Shown here piece by piece: positions 19,630 through 27,420 of a stretch of DNA of 64,000 nucleotides. Every line of letters begins with the position of its first letter. Positions within the stretch are counted from its first letter, which is position 1. Source of the DNA: Pseudanabaena sp. Chao 1811 (GTDB taxonomy: Bacteria > Cyanobacteriota > Cyanobacteriia > Pseudanabaenales > Pseudanabaenaceae); assembly GCF_027942295.1 (NCBI RefSeq), contig NZ_CP101416.1, positions 1,697,501 to 1,761,500 of the forward strand. Direction: 5' to 3'. The notes beneath the pieces were generated by a model. That model saw nothing but the letters and a program-made list of their open reading frames with translations, searched no databases and had not been told where the DNA came from. The position numbers and the translations under genes are program-made.

Positions 19630-19678
19630 CTCAAAAGGGCAGAAATCCAGTCGGTGAATGGATTTCTGCCCTTTTGAG
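19630..19678. repeat. Perfect 20-bp inverted repeat
   Basis: Arms 19630-19649 and 19659-19678 are exactly complementary around GTCGGTGAA. It lies in the upstream region of the outer-membrane protein gene, about 75 bases before its start, so it could attenuate transcription or form a 5' UTR structure. It does not have the GC-N3-GC apex seen in most other hairpins here. Confidence 0.7.
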
Positions 19679-19751
19679 ATTAAAGGGAACATGGGAACTA
19701 TGCCAATTATCTCCAGTCAAAATAGGCATAGTTCAGCAGGAAATCAATCTC

Positions 19752-20252
19752 ATGAAAGCTCTTACAAAAATCTATTTAGGTGTTGCGATCGCTACTTCAG
19801 TTCTTACCTCCTTTAGCGCAGTCGCCTCAGCCGAAGAAGTAAAATTACCAGGTAGCTATGTAGGTGCTGGCATATCTCTCCAAGGATTGGCTACTAACCC
19901 TTCTAACGTTGGCGCAAACTTAGCAGGTCGCTATAAGTTTGATGACGTACCACTTTCCGTTAGAAGTTCTGTTCTCTTTGGTAATGGCGGTACTTCCATT
20001 GTTCCTACTGTTTCCTATGACTTGCCAGTAGGCGATCGCACTAACGTTTATCTTGGTGCTGGTGCTTCCTTTAAAGTTGGTGGTAACAGCAGCATGACGG
20101 GTGATCAAACTGCCTTTGCAGTTCAACCTGGTGTCGAAGTTAGTCTCAACAAAAATATGTTGCTTTATAGCAATGCCGTAATTCCATTTAATGGACAAAG
20201 TAATGGTTCTGCAGGAACCTCTCTCCAAGCTGGCGTGGGTCTTCAATTCTAA
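19752..20252 (+). CDS. Small secreted outer-membrane beta-barrel-like protein
   Basis: The 166-residue protein has a clear signal peptide (MKALTKIYLGVAIATSVLTS, cleavage near AVASA-EE). The rest has alternating strands rich in Gly, Ser and Asn, ending in an aromatic C-terminal residue (QAGVGLQF), as expected for an eight-stranded outer-membrane barrel. Blocks such as YVGAGISLQG, LAGRYKF and VYLGAGASFKVGG fit beta-hairpins. I recognise no specific family; an OmpA/OprF-like porin fold is the best description. A reading frame to 19674 exists but would bury the signal peptide. A terminator follows. Confidence 0.8.
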   Translation: MKALTKIYLGVAIATSVLTSFSAVASAEEVKLPGSYVGAGISLQGLATNPSNVGANLAGRYKFDDVPLSVRSSVLFGNGGTSIVPTVSYDLPVGDRTNVYLGAGASFKVGGNSSMTGDQTAFAVQPGVEVSLNKNMLLYSNAVIPFNGQSNGSAGTSLQAGVGLQF

Positions 20253-20258
20253 CTTCCC

Positions 20259-20289
20259 AAAAAAGGCGGCGCAATGCGCCGCCTTTTTT
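20259..20289. terminator. Bidirectional terminator between the barrel gene and the DUF6464-like gene
   Basis: A 14-bp stem (A-tract plus GGCGGCGC, triloop AAT, GCGCCGCC plus T-tract) lies between convergent genes and touches the stop codon of the minus-strand gene. Confidence 0.9.
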
Positions 20290-20638
20290 ATGCTTCCCAA
20301 AAGCGACATCCCTGACAAGGGCCATTCGGATTGACCGCACAACGAAGTATTTCCGAACCTGCGTTATATCGACAACTTCCATCCCCAATTATCCAACGTC
20401 CATTCACCAAGCTTCTTTCTAAATTCTCTGGTGCTGGTTGTACATATACTAAGACCCTAAATAAGTTATATTTTCCTCTCCGAAACTGATATCGATGACG
20501 GCGCTCTAAGATCACATAGGTTTTACCTTCTAAATCAATATAGTTTCCTGGTTGAGGCATCCAATCAAGATATATTTTACCCAAAGTGCTTTCAGGATGA
20601 AGGGTGCACACCTCTGTAGGCACTGCTGATATTTCCAT
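20288..20638 (-). CDS. Conserved cyanobacterial protein (DUF6464-like)
   Basis: The 116-residue soluble protein has a central YVILERRHRYQFRRGKY block. Its C-terminus holds four cysteines (GDGSCRYNAGSEILRCAVNPNGPCQGCRFWE) that could form a metal site or disulfides. I associate this tail with DUF6464, from memory. No signal peptide or membrane helix is seen. Start at ATG 20638. Function unknown; it stands alone. Confidence 0.72.
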   Translation of the reverse strand: MEISAVPTEVCTLHPESTLGKIYLDWMPQPGNYIDLEGKTYVILERRHRYQFRRGKYNLFRVLVYVQPAPENLERSLVNGRWIIGDGSCRYNAGSEILRCAVNPNGPCQGCRFWEA

Positions 20639-20743
20639 AGGGTTAAGTGTTTAATTGCGCTAAGACATTGTGCCATTAAGTTACAGCGTCATTATAATTT
20701 AAAACCTCACAATGAGAGACAGCGCAATAGACCACCAATGATT

Positions 20744-20782
20744 TATAAGAGAATGGCAGCGCAAAGCGCCACCATTCTCTTA
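20744..20782. repeat. Imperfect 19-bp palindrome with GC-AAA-GC apex
   Basis: Arms starting ATAAGAGAATGG close over AGCGC-AAA-GCGC with one mismatched step. It sits in the gap between the DUF6464-like and C39 genes, just left of repeat A1. Together the two hairpins fill most of the 370-base gene-free stretch. Confidence 0.7.
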
Positions 20783-20809
20783 TTGGATTTTACATACTTG
20801 ACGACAGCT

Positions 20810-20910
20810 AAGTAGATGAGCATATTAAAACCTAAAACCAGAGATTGTTCCGCCCGCGTAGCGGACGGAACAATCTTTTCGGTTTTCAGTTTATTTATGA
20901 CTAGCTACTT
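20810..20910. repeat. Family A palindromic repeat, copy 1
   Basis: 101 bp. Imperfect inverted ends (left AAGTAGATGAGCATATTAAA; right, reverse-complemented, AAGTAGCTAGTCATAAATAA) flank a hairpin with stem AGATTGTTCCGCCCGC and triloop GTA. Five more copies of 97-103 bp occur in the window with similar ends and different stems. Confidence 0.8.
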
Positions 20911-21012
20911 ATAAATAGTTGATAAATACAAGATTTCAAAAATCTATAAATAATTCCTGATTGTGATATGCGATGATTTACATAATTATCGCATTCACTC
21001 CGAGGTTATCCT

Positions 21013-21855
21013 ATGCCCAAAGCGATCGCCGAAGCAGACACTTTTCTGAAAAAAAAGTTGCTTGGCTCAACGGATTTAGCCGATTCCGAGAAGATTTTTA
21101 TCAAAAAGGGGCAGTCTTTTTTTGTGACTGAGTATAGCCCCGATCGCAATCAACATCTTCTGCTAACTCTTGCCTCTCCATTCCCTGCCTTAGATGGCAA
21201 AGCGCAACTGCAAAAGGTCTATGCCTACGATCCTCATATCAAAATTGAGGGAGAAGATCTTAATACCCTGATTAAACTACCAGTCAAATATTGTTCACAA
21301 TTAGATAATGATCAGGCAATCTTTGGACCTGGTTGGCGACAGTGCAATACGACTAGCAATACGATGCTAGCCGATTTTGTGCTAAATGGAGCCTTGACAA
21401 CTATGGCAAAAGCACAGGGATTTGCCGAACCCGAATCTGTCTATATGCGAATCGTGGGTAAGTACGGTGATACCACTGATCACGATGCTCAAACATGGGC
21501 ATTGAAAGAACTCGGTATCAACTCTTACTTTAGCTATTCCCTCTCCGCAAAAGATGTCTTAATGTCTCTTAAGGCAAATATTCCTGTAGTTGTAGGATTT
21601 GCGTATAAAGGCAGTGGTCACATTTGCCTGATCGTGGGACATGACCCTAACAAAAAAGTTTGGCTTGTCCATGATCCTTACGGAACTCGTCATGGGGCTA
21701 GCGATAGCTATGATGTTGGGGTTGGTGGAGCTTATGATCCCTATACCTATACGGTAATGCAGCAAATTTTTTGGGATGGCGGCGGTGAAGCTGGCTGGGG
21801 AAGAGTCGTCACCAGTATTAAGGGCAAGCCAACGGGTTTACCTTCAGGACTATAA
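21013..21855 (+). CDS. C39-like cysteine peptidase domain protein
   Basis: The 280-residue protein has a papain-like Peptidase_C39_2 layout: candidate nucleophile Cys111 in GWRQCNTTSNTMLADF, His203 in GSGHICLIVGHD and Asp221 in VHDPYG. Residues 1-90 form a beta-rich N-terminal part (KKGQSFFVTEY, SH3-like in style). No signal peptide is visible, so it may be cytosolic or leave by another route. The C39_2 group contains uncharacterised proteases distinct from bacteriocin-processing ABC transporters, and no transporter adjoins. A second cysteine, Cys94 (VKYCSQLDND), is a less likely nucleophile. Confidence 0.82.
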   Translation: MPKAIAEADTFLKKKLLGSTDLADSEKIFIKKGQSFFVTEYSPDRNQHLLLTLASPFPALDGKAQLQKVYAYDPHIKIEGEDLNTLIKLPVKYCSQLDNDQAIFGPGWRQCNTTSNTMLADFVLNGALTTMAKAQGFAEPESVYMRIVGKYGDTTDHDAQTWALKELGINSYFSYSLSAKDVLMSLKANIPVVVGFAYKGSGHICLIVGHDPNKKVWLVHDPYGTRHGASDSYDVGVGGAYDPYTYTVMQQIFWDGGGEAGWGRVVTSIKGKPTGLPSGL

Positions 21856-21864
21856 TCCTCTCCA

Positions 21865-21941
21865 TTACGGCTCAATAGAGTCATTGAGCCGTAACAAATT
21901 TTTAGAAAAACTAGCCAATCTGCTAGTTTTTCTAAAAATTT
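21865..21941. repeat. Two tandem perfect hairpins after the C39 gene
   Basis: The first has 12-bp arms 21865-21876 / 21883-21894; the second has 20-bp arms 21896-21915 / 21922-21941. Both have six-base loops and perfect pairing. They probably terminate the C39 gene. The side-by-side plan recalls family C, but flanks and loops differ. Confidence 0.75.
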
Positions 21942-22002
21942 ATTGGCATTTGAATCAATACAAAGTGCTATAAAACAAGATTAAAAAAGGTATTAAGGCA
22001 GC

Positions 22003-22608
22003 GTGAATATTTTAGAACCGAAGCAATTAGTTGACTCTCTGGGATCTATCGGTGGTCATTTAGCAATTTGGGCGATCGTCTTTGCAGAATCTGGTCTACT
22101 TATCGGTTTCTTTTTACCAGGGGACTCGCTTCTATTTGCCGCAGGTTTTTTGGCTTCTATAGGAAAGCTCAATATTTTTGCACTGATTATCGGATGCTTT
22201 TTTTGTGCAGTGCTGGGAGATAACGTGGGGTATGCTACAGGCAAACGCTTTGGGCATAAATTATTTTCTAGAGAAGATTCGATATTTTTCCATAAGAAGC
22301 ATATTATCAAGGCACAAAACTTTTATGATAAGCATGGAAAAAAAACTATCATCCTAGCTCGCTTTTTGCCCGTTGTTCGCACTTTTGCCCCCATCGTCGC
22401 AGGCATTGGGAAAATGGACTATGAAACATTCTTTAAGTTTAATCTAGTTGGTGGCTTGATTTGGACTTCTGGTTTGTCTCTATTGGGTTATGGATTGGGA
22501 AATGTTATTCCTGATGTTGATAAATATTTGCTTCCTATTACGATCGCTATTGTTGTGATTTCGGTTGTTCCTTCGCTTTTACATTTACTTCCAGAACGCG
22601 AAAAATAA
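22003..22608 (+). CDS. DedA-family membrane protein
   Basis: The 201-residue protein is a typical DedA/VTT inner-membrane protein. Motifs include an amphipathic start, ESGLLIGFFLPGDSLLF (the family's E and PGD), GDNVGYATGKRFGHK, and ILARFLPVVRTFAPIVAGIGKM with the conserved Arg and the re-entrant loop Gly. DedA proteins are implicated in undecaprenyl-phosphate or lipid translocation and membrane homeostasis. Start GTG 22003 with AAGG five bases upstream. Its stop lies within a bidirectional hairpin terminator. Confidence 0.93.
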   Translation: MNILEPKQLVDSLGSIGGHLAIWAIVFAESGLLIGFFLPGDSLLFAAGFLASIGKLNIFALIIGCFFCAVLGDNVGYATGKRFGHKLFSREDSIFFHKKHIIKAQNFYDKHGKKTIILARFLPVVRTFAPIVAGIGKMDYETFFKFNLVGGLIWTSGLSLLGYGLGNVIPDVDKYLLPITIAIVVISVVPSLLHLLPEREK

Positions 22609-22641
22609 TGAAGGTGATGCTTTGCATCATCTTCATTATTT
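22603..22641. terminator. Bidirectional terminator between DedA and the nuclease-like gene
   Basis: An 18-bp stem with one G-T pair and triloop TTT flanked by GC; it contains the DedA stop codon and reaches into the end of the convergent minus-strand gene. A and T tracts are on both sides. Confidence 0.85.
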
Positions 22642-23595
22642 TGTACGAAAGATAGCTCTAACGGGCAGATGATCAGAGACGTTAGAAAAATAGGTGCGAT
22701 CGCTATCAAAGCCTAAATCTTTTTGCGGATCGAGAATTTGCACTGATTGAGGAATATATTCTTCTTCTGCACCCTTAGGAGCTTTGGAAACAGCAATATG
22801 GTCGATGACGCAACCAGTGCCACGATTGGAATAACGCGGACGACCATCAGGGGTTTTCGGTTGACCATGTTTTTTCAAACAGTTCTCTTGAGCATTGGTT
22901 TCCACCGATCTTGTTAAGAAGGTCAAGGGTGCATCACGTAAGCCTCGATTTTGTTCTGCCCATGTGGGACTATTGAAATCGCCGACCAGAATCAAGTCAG
23001 GATCGGATTGAGAATTCTTTTGATATTGATCAACCTCTTTCCGTAGGATATCGCTTTGATGTTGACGCAGGCGATCAGCCTCAGCACCGCCACTACCCTT
23101 TTGATGCACTACTACTAAGGTAAAATCAAACTTCTGTCCAGCTTTGATGTAGGTGACAAGGGGCGATCGCAAAGTCCCTGTGATATTTACCTGTTTCCAT
23201 TCCGTCACTTTTTGAGCAGATACTTCATCTTGGCGATAGAAAAGAGCGACCCTTTGTTTATTGCCCGATTCTCCTAAGATAAAGTTCCATTTTTGAGATT
23301 TATTCAACTTCTCTTTGAGCTTCTCCGCAGCGACGGGACTGACCTCTTGTAAGCCGATGACATCAAAATTCCGCTCAATAATTTGGCTCACCGCATCAAC
23401 CTTTGCTGAGTTCAATCCATCAAAATTTTCCAGATTAAAGGTTCCGAGGCGAATTTGGTCGGGGGTATTGGCAGTCGCGAAGGGATTGGAGCAACCCGCA
23501 GCGATCGCAAATACACCAAAAACAGCTAAACCCAGAATATGTAAGTATTTAACATTGTGAAAACGCGATCGCATCATAATATTCACATATTTCAT
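22636..23595 (-). CDS. Lipoprotein of the endonuclease/exonuclease/phosphatase superfamily
   Basis: The 319-residue protein has an N-terminal hydrophobic segment ending in a lipobox (AIAAGCSN, Cys35), so it is probably membrane-anchored outside the cytoplasm. The EEP fold follows: LGTFNLENFDG, the metal-binding Glu in DVIGLQEVSP, LILVGDFNSP, and a C-terminal SDHLPV with catalytic Asp-His. Substrates in the superfamily range from DNA to phospholipids and inositol phosphates, so extracellular DNase or phosphodiesterase activity is plausible but unproven. Convergent with DedA. Confidence 0.88.
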   Translation of the reverse strand: MKYVNIMMRSRFHNVKYLHILGLAVFGVFAIAAGCSNPFATANTPDQIRLGTFNLENFDGLNSAKVDAVSQIIERNFDVIGLQEVSPVAAEKLKEKLNKSQKWNFILGESGNKQRVALFYRQDEVSAQKVTEWKQVNITGTLRSPLVTYIKAGQKFDFTLVVVHQKGSGGAEADRLRQHQSDILRKEVDQYQKNSQSDPDLILVGDFNSPTWAEQNRGLRDAPLTFLTRSVETNAQENCLKKHGQPKTPDGRPRYSNRGTGCVIDHIAVSKAPKGAEEEYIPQSVQILDPQKDLGFDSDRTYFSNVSDHLPVRAIFRTK

Positions 23596-23645
23596 GAAAA
23601 CAAGATGTCAGCAAGGCTATAGCTTAGAATGAACCACTCAAAAAA

Positions 23646-25115
23646 TCATCTAGAGTTACCGATCTTAATTTGATGTAAAAAATCTTCAAGTACATCGATT
23701 AACCAACTCACCTCCGTTGGTCGCAAATCGGATACTGCCAAAGTATAGGGAACTCCCGCTAGATAGAGAATCACATTAGACTTCATTGAGTTATCTTCAC
23801 TGGGTTCACTCGCAGCCCAAGCGAGCCAATTGAAAAAGTTACTATTCTTTCTTTCAATCATTTTCCATTGTGGCTCTACCCTTTGAAATTCACGGGTGGG
23901 AAATTTCGCGTGCCAGTAAATTTTGCCAAGTAGCGATCGCCTTAACCAAGTTTCTTGCTCACCGATTTCTAAGATGATGGTTGTTAGGGAATTTACAGTG
24001 CCAATGAGCAATAGTAGTAAGATGAAAGCAACACCAATGTAGCTCCAATTTCCTATAGTCGCAATGAGTATCAGGATACTAGGAAAAAATGGCTGAAGAA
24101 AGAAACTAATTACAATAACTAATACCCAAATCGCAATTGCTGTCCAGATCTGACAAGGAATAATAATTCTCAGTTGGTTTGCCGATTGCTCAACTTGGAT
24201 ATTGGTATTGTCTGGTGGATAAACTCTACGCTTGGGGCGAACCGTGGCAGTTGGGGCAGATATATTCGAGTTAACTTGAGGTTTTACTAAGGGAGCCGAT
24301 GGTTCTTTGAGAGCTTGTAAAGCCTCTCTCGCTGACCCATAGCGTTTTTTGACTGTAGGCTCTACTAATTTTTGAATCCATTGCACTAGATGAGAACTAG
24401 CACTGGTGCGATCGCGAAAAACTATCTTTGCATCATCATCCTGTGGTAAATCCGCAGGAGAAATCCCCGTCAATAGATGAATCATCGTTGCACCCAAAGC
24501 GTAGAGATCAGAGGCAGCTACGGCTCTACCTCCATATTGTTCCATCGGCGCATAGCCATAGGTTCCGACCACGGTAAAAGATTTGCCTTCAGCACTAGCT
24601 TTGTCCTGTACTGCTCCAAAATCCACCAGATAAATATTTCTAGATTCCCCTTCTTTACCAGCCAAAATCAAGTTACTAGGCTTAATATCACGATGGAGAA
24701 CTTGAGGATTCAATTCATGCAGATAAATGAGAATTTCTAAAATGGCGATCGCCATTTGTTTGACCTGTACTTCTGTAAATTTATGTCCCTGAGCAATATA
24801 TTCTCGCAAAGAATTTCCTTGAATATATTCCTGTACGAGTCCAAACCACAAAGAGCGATCGTCAATGGAAAAGTAATCGCGATATTTAGGAATCCTTGGA
24901 TGATCTAACTGTTTAAGTACATTTGCCTCCCGTTCAAACAGTTTCAAATCTTCCCATTGCACATTCCCTCCAAAAGCTAATAGCTTGACCACCACCAGTT
25001 CATTCTCTTGCTGCAAATCCTTGGCAAGCCAAGTTTCTCGTCCTGCATTCTGACCTAGTTGACGTTCTAATTGATAGCGCTGATTAATGACTTCTTGAGG
25101 CTGAAGTGTAGTCAT
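23646..25115 (-). CDS. Hanks-type Ser/Thr protein kinase with C-terminal membrane segments
   Basis: The 489-residue protein has an N-terminal kinase domain (about 10-285): a degenerate glycine loop (LGQNAGRETWLAKDL), VVVKLLAF with the ATP-binding Lys, catalytic HRDIKPSN, VDFGAVQD (DFG) and GTYGYAPMEQYGG. A Pro-rich linker (about 285-320) leads to two or three hydrophobic helices (about 325-385), then a C-terminal cytosolic or periplasmic domain with WHAKFPTREFQRVEP. The architecture matches cyanobacterial SpkB/SpkF-like membrane kinases. No neighbouring phosphatase is seen, and the target is unknown. Confidence 0.9.
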   Translation of the reverse strand: MTTLQPQEVINQRYQLERQLGQNAGRETWLAKDLQQENELVVVKLLAFGGNVQWEDLKLFEREANVLKQLDHPRIPKYRDYFSIDDRSLWFGLVQEYIQGNSLREYIAQGHKFTEVQVKQMAIAILEILIYLHELNPQVLHRDIKPSNLILAGKEGESRNIYLVDFGAVQDKASAEGKSFTVVGTYGYAPMEQYGGRAVAASDLYALGATMIHLLTGISPADLPQDDDAKIVFRDRTSASSHLVQWIQKLVEPTVKKRYGSAREALQALKEPSAPLVKPQVNSNISAPTATVRPKRRVYPPDNTNIQVEQSANQLRIIIPCQIWTAIAIWVLVIVISFFLQPFFPSILILIATIGNWSYIGVAFILLLLLIGTVNSLTTIILEIGEQETWLRRSLLGKIYWHAKFPTREFQRVEPQWKMIERKNSNFFNWLAWAASEPSEDNSMKSNVILYLAGVPYTLAVSDLRPTEVSWLIDVLEDFLHQIKIGNSR

Positions 25116-25147
25116 AGAATTTGCTCAAAGAATTGAGTAGTTATACC

Positions 25148-25180
25148 AAAACTAAAAATGGCTACGCCATTTTTAGTTTT
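25148..25180. repeat. Perfect 15-bp palindrome with GC-TAC-GC apex
   Basis: AAAACTAAAAATGGC pairs exactly with its downstream copy around TAC. It lies just upstream of the kinase start codon. A second, weaker stem follows at about 25208-25240 (AATTCGCGAAAGT / ACTTTCGTGAATT). Confidence 0.7.
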
Positions 25181-25238
25181 AAAAATCCTTACTGGGCTTG
25201 TTTTTTAATTCGCGAAAGTGTTGTCATACTTTCGTGAA

Positions 25239-25341
25239 TTGGTATTAAGCATAGATAAACTTAAAACTTAAACTGTGTGGTTGCACGCTATGTGGGCAGC
25301 CACACAATTTGGGTTGAGTTTACAACCATGCTGAGCTATTT
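25239..25341. repeat. Family A palindromic repeat, copy 2 (inverted orientation)
   Basis: 103 bp in the opposite orientation to copy 1. The left part AAGCATAGATAAACTTAAAA matches the reverse complement of other copies' right ends, and the right end reverse-complements to AAATAGCTCAGCATGGTTGT. The central stem GTGTGG(T/C)TGC encloses an off-centre CACGCTATGTGG. It lies directly upstream of the Uma2-type gene. Confidence 0.75.
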
Positions 25342-25380
25342 ATAATATAAACATAATGACAATGAGGAAGATCGAAAGTC

Positions 25381-26166
25381 ATGACTTTCACAATCGATCC
25401 ATCTATAGATCCTGTTGTACTACCCGATCACACCCAACTGCCAGAGTCAGATGGCACATTTGTGAAAAATTTCCAAGAGCATCCCCAAAGTATTCTCCTG
25501 ACAGATTCAATAGAGCCTGTATTACAAAAAATCCATCCCGATGGACAATATGCGATCGGTCAGGATAGCGGCATTTATTGGCGCATGACTGAACCTCCCG
25601 AAAAAGGAGCAGAGGCTCCCGATTGGTTTTATGTACCAAATGTACCCCCATTATTAAATGGGATTCCGCGACGTTCCTATGTTCTCTGGCAAGAATTTAT
25701 TGCTCCGTTAATCATTTTGGAATTTGTGTCTGGAACTGGTAAGGAAGAGAGGGATAAAACGCCTTGGAAAGGTAAATTCTTCATCTATGAACAGGTGATT
25801 CGTCCTGCTTTTTATGGCATTTACGAGGTTCAAACTGCTAGCGTTGAGCTATATCAATTTGTTGGCAATCAATTTAAACTTGTACCCGCTAATGAGCGCG
25901 GACATTACCCCATTGAACAACTGGGGGTTGAGATCGGGATTTGGCAAGGACAATATCAAAATATAGAACTACCTTGGCTCCGTTGGTGGGATGCTCAAGG
26001 CAATTTATTAATCACTGGCTCAGAACGTGCTGAGATTGAAAGCCAAAGAGCAACCAAGGAATATCAACGCGCTGAGCAAGAACACCAACGCGCTGAACAA
26101 GAACGCCAACGCGCTGATCGCTTACTTGCTCAACTCAAGGCGGCAGGAATTGAACCAGAGGCTTAA
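25381..26166 (+). CDS. Uma2-family (DUF820) PD-(D/E)XK nuclease-like protein with coiled-coil tail
   Basis: The 261-residue protein has the cyanobacterial Uma2 pattern: SDGTFVKNFQEHPQS near the start, DWFYVPNVPPL, APLIILEFVSGTGKEERDKTPWKGKF (Glu and Lys of the PD-ExK core) and PWLRWWDAQGNLL. The last 45 residues form a charged helix built from repeats of QRAEQE. Uma2 proteins are very abundant in cyanobacteria and resemble restriction-endonuclease folds; no biological role is established. A second family member lies at 45366-46007. Confidence 0.85.
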   Translation: MTFTIDPSIDPVVLPDHTQLPESDGTFVKNFQEHPQSILLTDSIEPVLQKIHPDGQYAIGQDSGIYWRMTEPPEKGAEAPDWFYVPNVPPLLNGIPRRSYVLWQEFIAPLIILEFVSGTGKEERDKTPWKGKFFIYEQVIRPAFYGIYEVQTASVELYQFVGNQFKLVPANERGHYPIEQLGVEIGIWQGQYQNIELPWLRWWDAQGNLLITGSERAEIESQRATKEYQRAEQEHQRAEQERQRADRLLAQLKAAGIEPEA

Positions 26167-26189
26167 GTGCCTAGAGTGTCATATCTTAT

Positions 26190-26292
26190 AAGTCGCTCGG
26201 CATAGTTATAAACGAAACCAATATTTCTGTACCGCCCGCTACGCGGGCGGTACAGAAATATTGGTTTTAAGTTTACTTATGCTTGACTACTT
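26190..26292. repeat. Family A palindromic repeat, copy 3
   Basis: 103 bp: left AAGTCGCTCGGCATAGTTAT, an exact hairpin with arms ACCAATATTTCTGTACCGCCCGC and apex TAC, and right AAGTTTACTTATGCTTGACT. Its right end overlaps the 3' end of the HAD gene and supplies that gene's last codons and stop. Confidence 0.85.
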
Positions 26293-27125
26293 AAAACAAA
26301 TTTGGCGATCGCTGCGGCTGCACCATCATCTTCCACACTAGGCGCAACCCAATCCGCGAGAGGCTTTAATCCTTCAGGACTATTACCCATCGCCACACCG
26401 ATGCCTGCATATTCGATCATCTCTAAATCGTTGAAGTTATCACCGATCGCTAAAACCTGAGAGCGATCAAATCCCAAAATATTCTCTGCTAAATGTTTTA
26501 CGGCAGTACCTTTATTAGCGATCGGATTGGTTGCCTCAAAGAATGTCGCCACCGACTTCGTGAGATAAAGTTGCTGCGGCGTATAGCGATCTTTCAATAC
26601 TCTTAGCATTTCCGTTACTAGTTCGGCGGTATCACTCAGAGCCAGAATTTTTGTGGGGGGATGATCGGTACTAGCACTAGTCAAAAATTCGCGCAAATCA
26701 CCAACTACCTTAACGCCAACCTTAGAACGTTCGGCATAGGCTTGGGTTTGGGCAGTCATTTTGCGAACATAGAGTTCATCATTGACATAGATATGAATCG
26801 AAAGCTGGTCATGGGTCGCAAATTCGCCCAGATCATCTAACAAAGAAAGAGCCTGCTCTAGTTCAACTGGCCAATGTCCTACTAATTCATCGGTTTGAGG
26901 ATCTTTAATAAATGCACCTTGATAGGAGATCAATGGCATATCTGAGGCGATCGCTTCATGAAAGCGTAATGCTGAGCGATACATTCTCCCTGTGGCGATC
27001 GCGACCTTTACCCCCTTTGCCTGAGCTGCTTTGACTGCCTCTTTAACTGCATCATTGACCTGATTGGCATCACCGCTAATCGTGCCATCAATATCTACCA
27101 CGACCAGTTTAATGTCTTGCGCCAT
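26277..27125 (-). CDS. HAD-superfamily Cof-type phosphatase
   Basis: The 282-residue protein has the HAD motifs of the Cof/YbiV group: motif I VVVDIDGTISG (nucleophile Asp), motif II AIATGRMYRSA, motif III Lys near NKGTAVKHL and motif IV IGDNFNDLEMIEYAG. A large C2-type cap (about 85-190) binds the substrate, typically a sugar phosphate or nucleotide cofactor precursor. Substrate unknown. The final SSQA and stop are encoded inside the inverted end of repeat A copy 3, so the C-terminus was probably reshaped by the repeat. Stands alone. Confidence 0.9.
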   Translation of the reverse strand: MAQDIKLVVVDIDGTISGDANQVNDAVKEAVKAAQAKGVKVAIATGRMYRSALRFHEAIASDMPLISYQGAFIKDPQTDELVGHWPVELEQALSLLDDLGEFATHDQLSIHIYVNDELYVRKMTAQTQAYAERSKVGVKVVGDLREFLTSASTDHPPTKILALSDTAELVTEMLRVLKDRYTPQQLYLTKSVATFFEATNPIANKGTAVKHLAENILGFDRSQVLAIGDNFNDLEMIEYAGIGVAMGNSPEGLKPLADWVAPSVEDDGAAAAIAKFVLSSQA

Positions 27126-27243
27126 GAGTTTTTGCTTGCCTTATATAAATATATGTAGGGAAAATACGGGTTTCCTACGAAATAGCTGGCAATAGTGTAG
27201 CGAAAATTGCCCCAGTCAGGCTGTAGTTAGTGATGCTTATAAA

Positions 27244-27276
27244 AAAGAAAGGTGACGCTTTGCGTCACCTTTCTTT
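27244..27276 (-). terminator. Hairpin upstream of the HAD gene, downstream of nothing on its strand
   Basis: A perfect 15-bp stem (AAAGAAAGGTGACGC with its complement) and TTT triloop flanked by GC. It has A/T tracts on both sides and looks like a terminator, but its neighbours are the HAD promoter side and the TPR gene stop side, so it would serve transcripts from neither obvious gene. It abuts repeat C2. Confidence 0.6.
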
Positions 27277-27396
27277 ACGCGAGTTTTGAGAGAGAGTTTG
27301 CGTAGCAAACCCTCTCTCAAAGCCCAAAAGTAAAAGCCTTGCTTAGCAAGGCTTTTACTTTTGGGCTTTTAAAATTTGCCAGCTTAACCCGAACTG
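27277..27396. repeat. Family C double-hairpin repeat, copy 2
   Basis: Hairpin one has 17-bp arms 27285-27301 / 27305-27321 (one mismatch, loop GTA); hairpin two has 22-bp perfect arms 27321-27342 / 27346-27367 (loop TTA). The left end ACGCGAGTT and right end AATTTGCCAGCTTAACCC match copy 1. Hairpin one is GAGAGAG-rich where copy 1 has GATAGATG, with pairing kept in both. Confidence 0.78.
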
Positions 27397-27420
27397 ACAT
27401 TTTCTTAGGATGAGCGTCAA

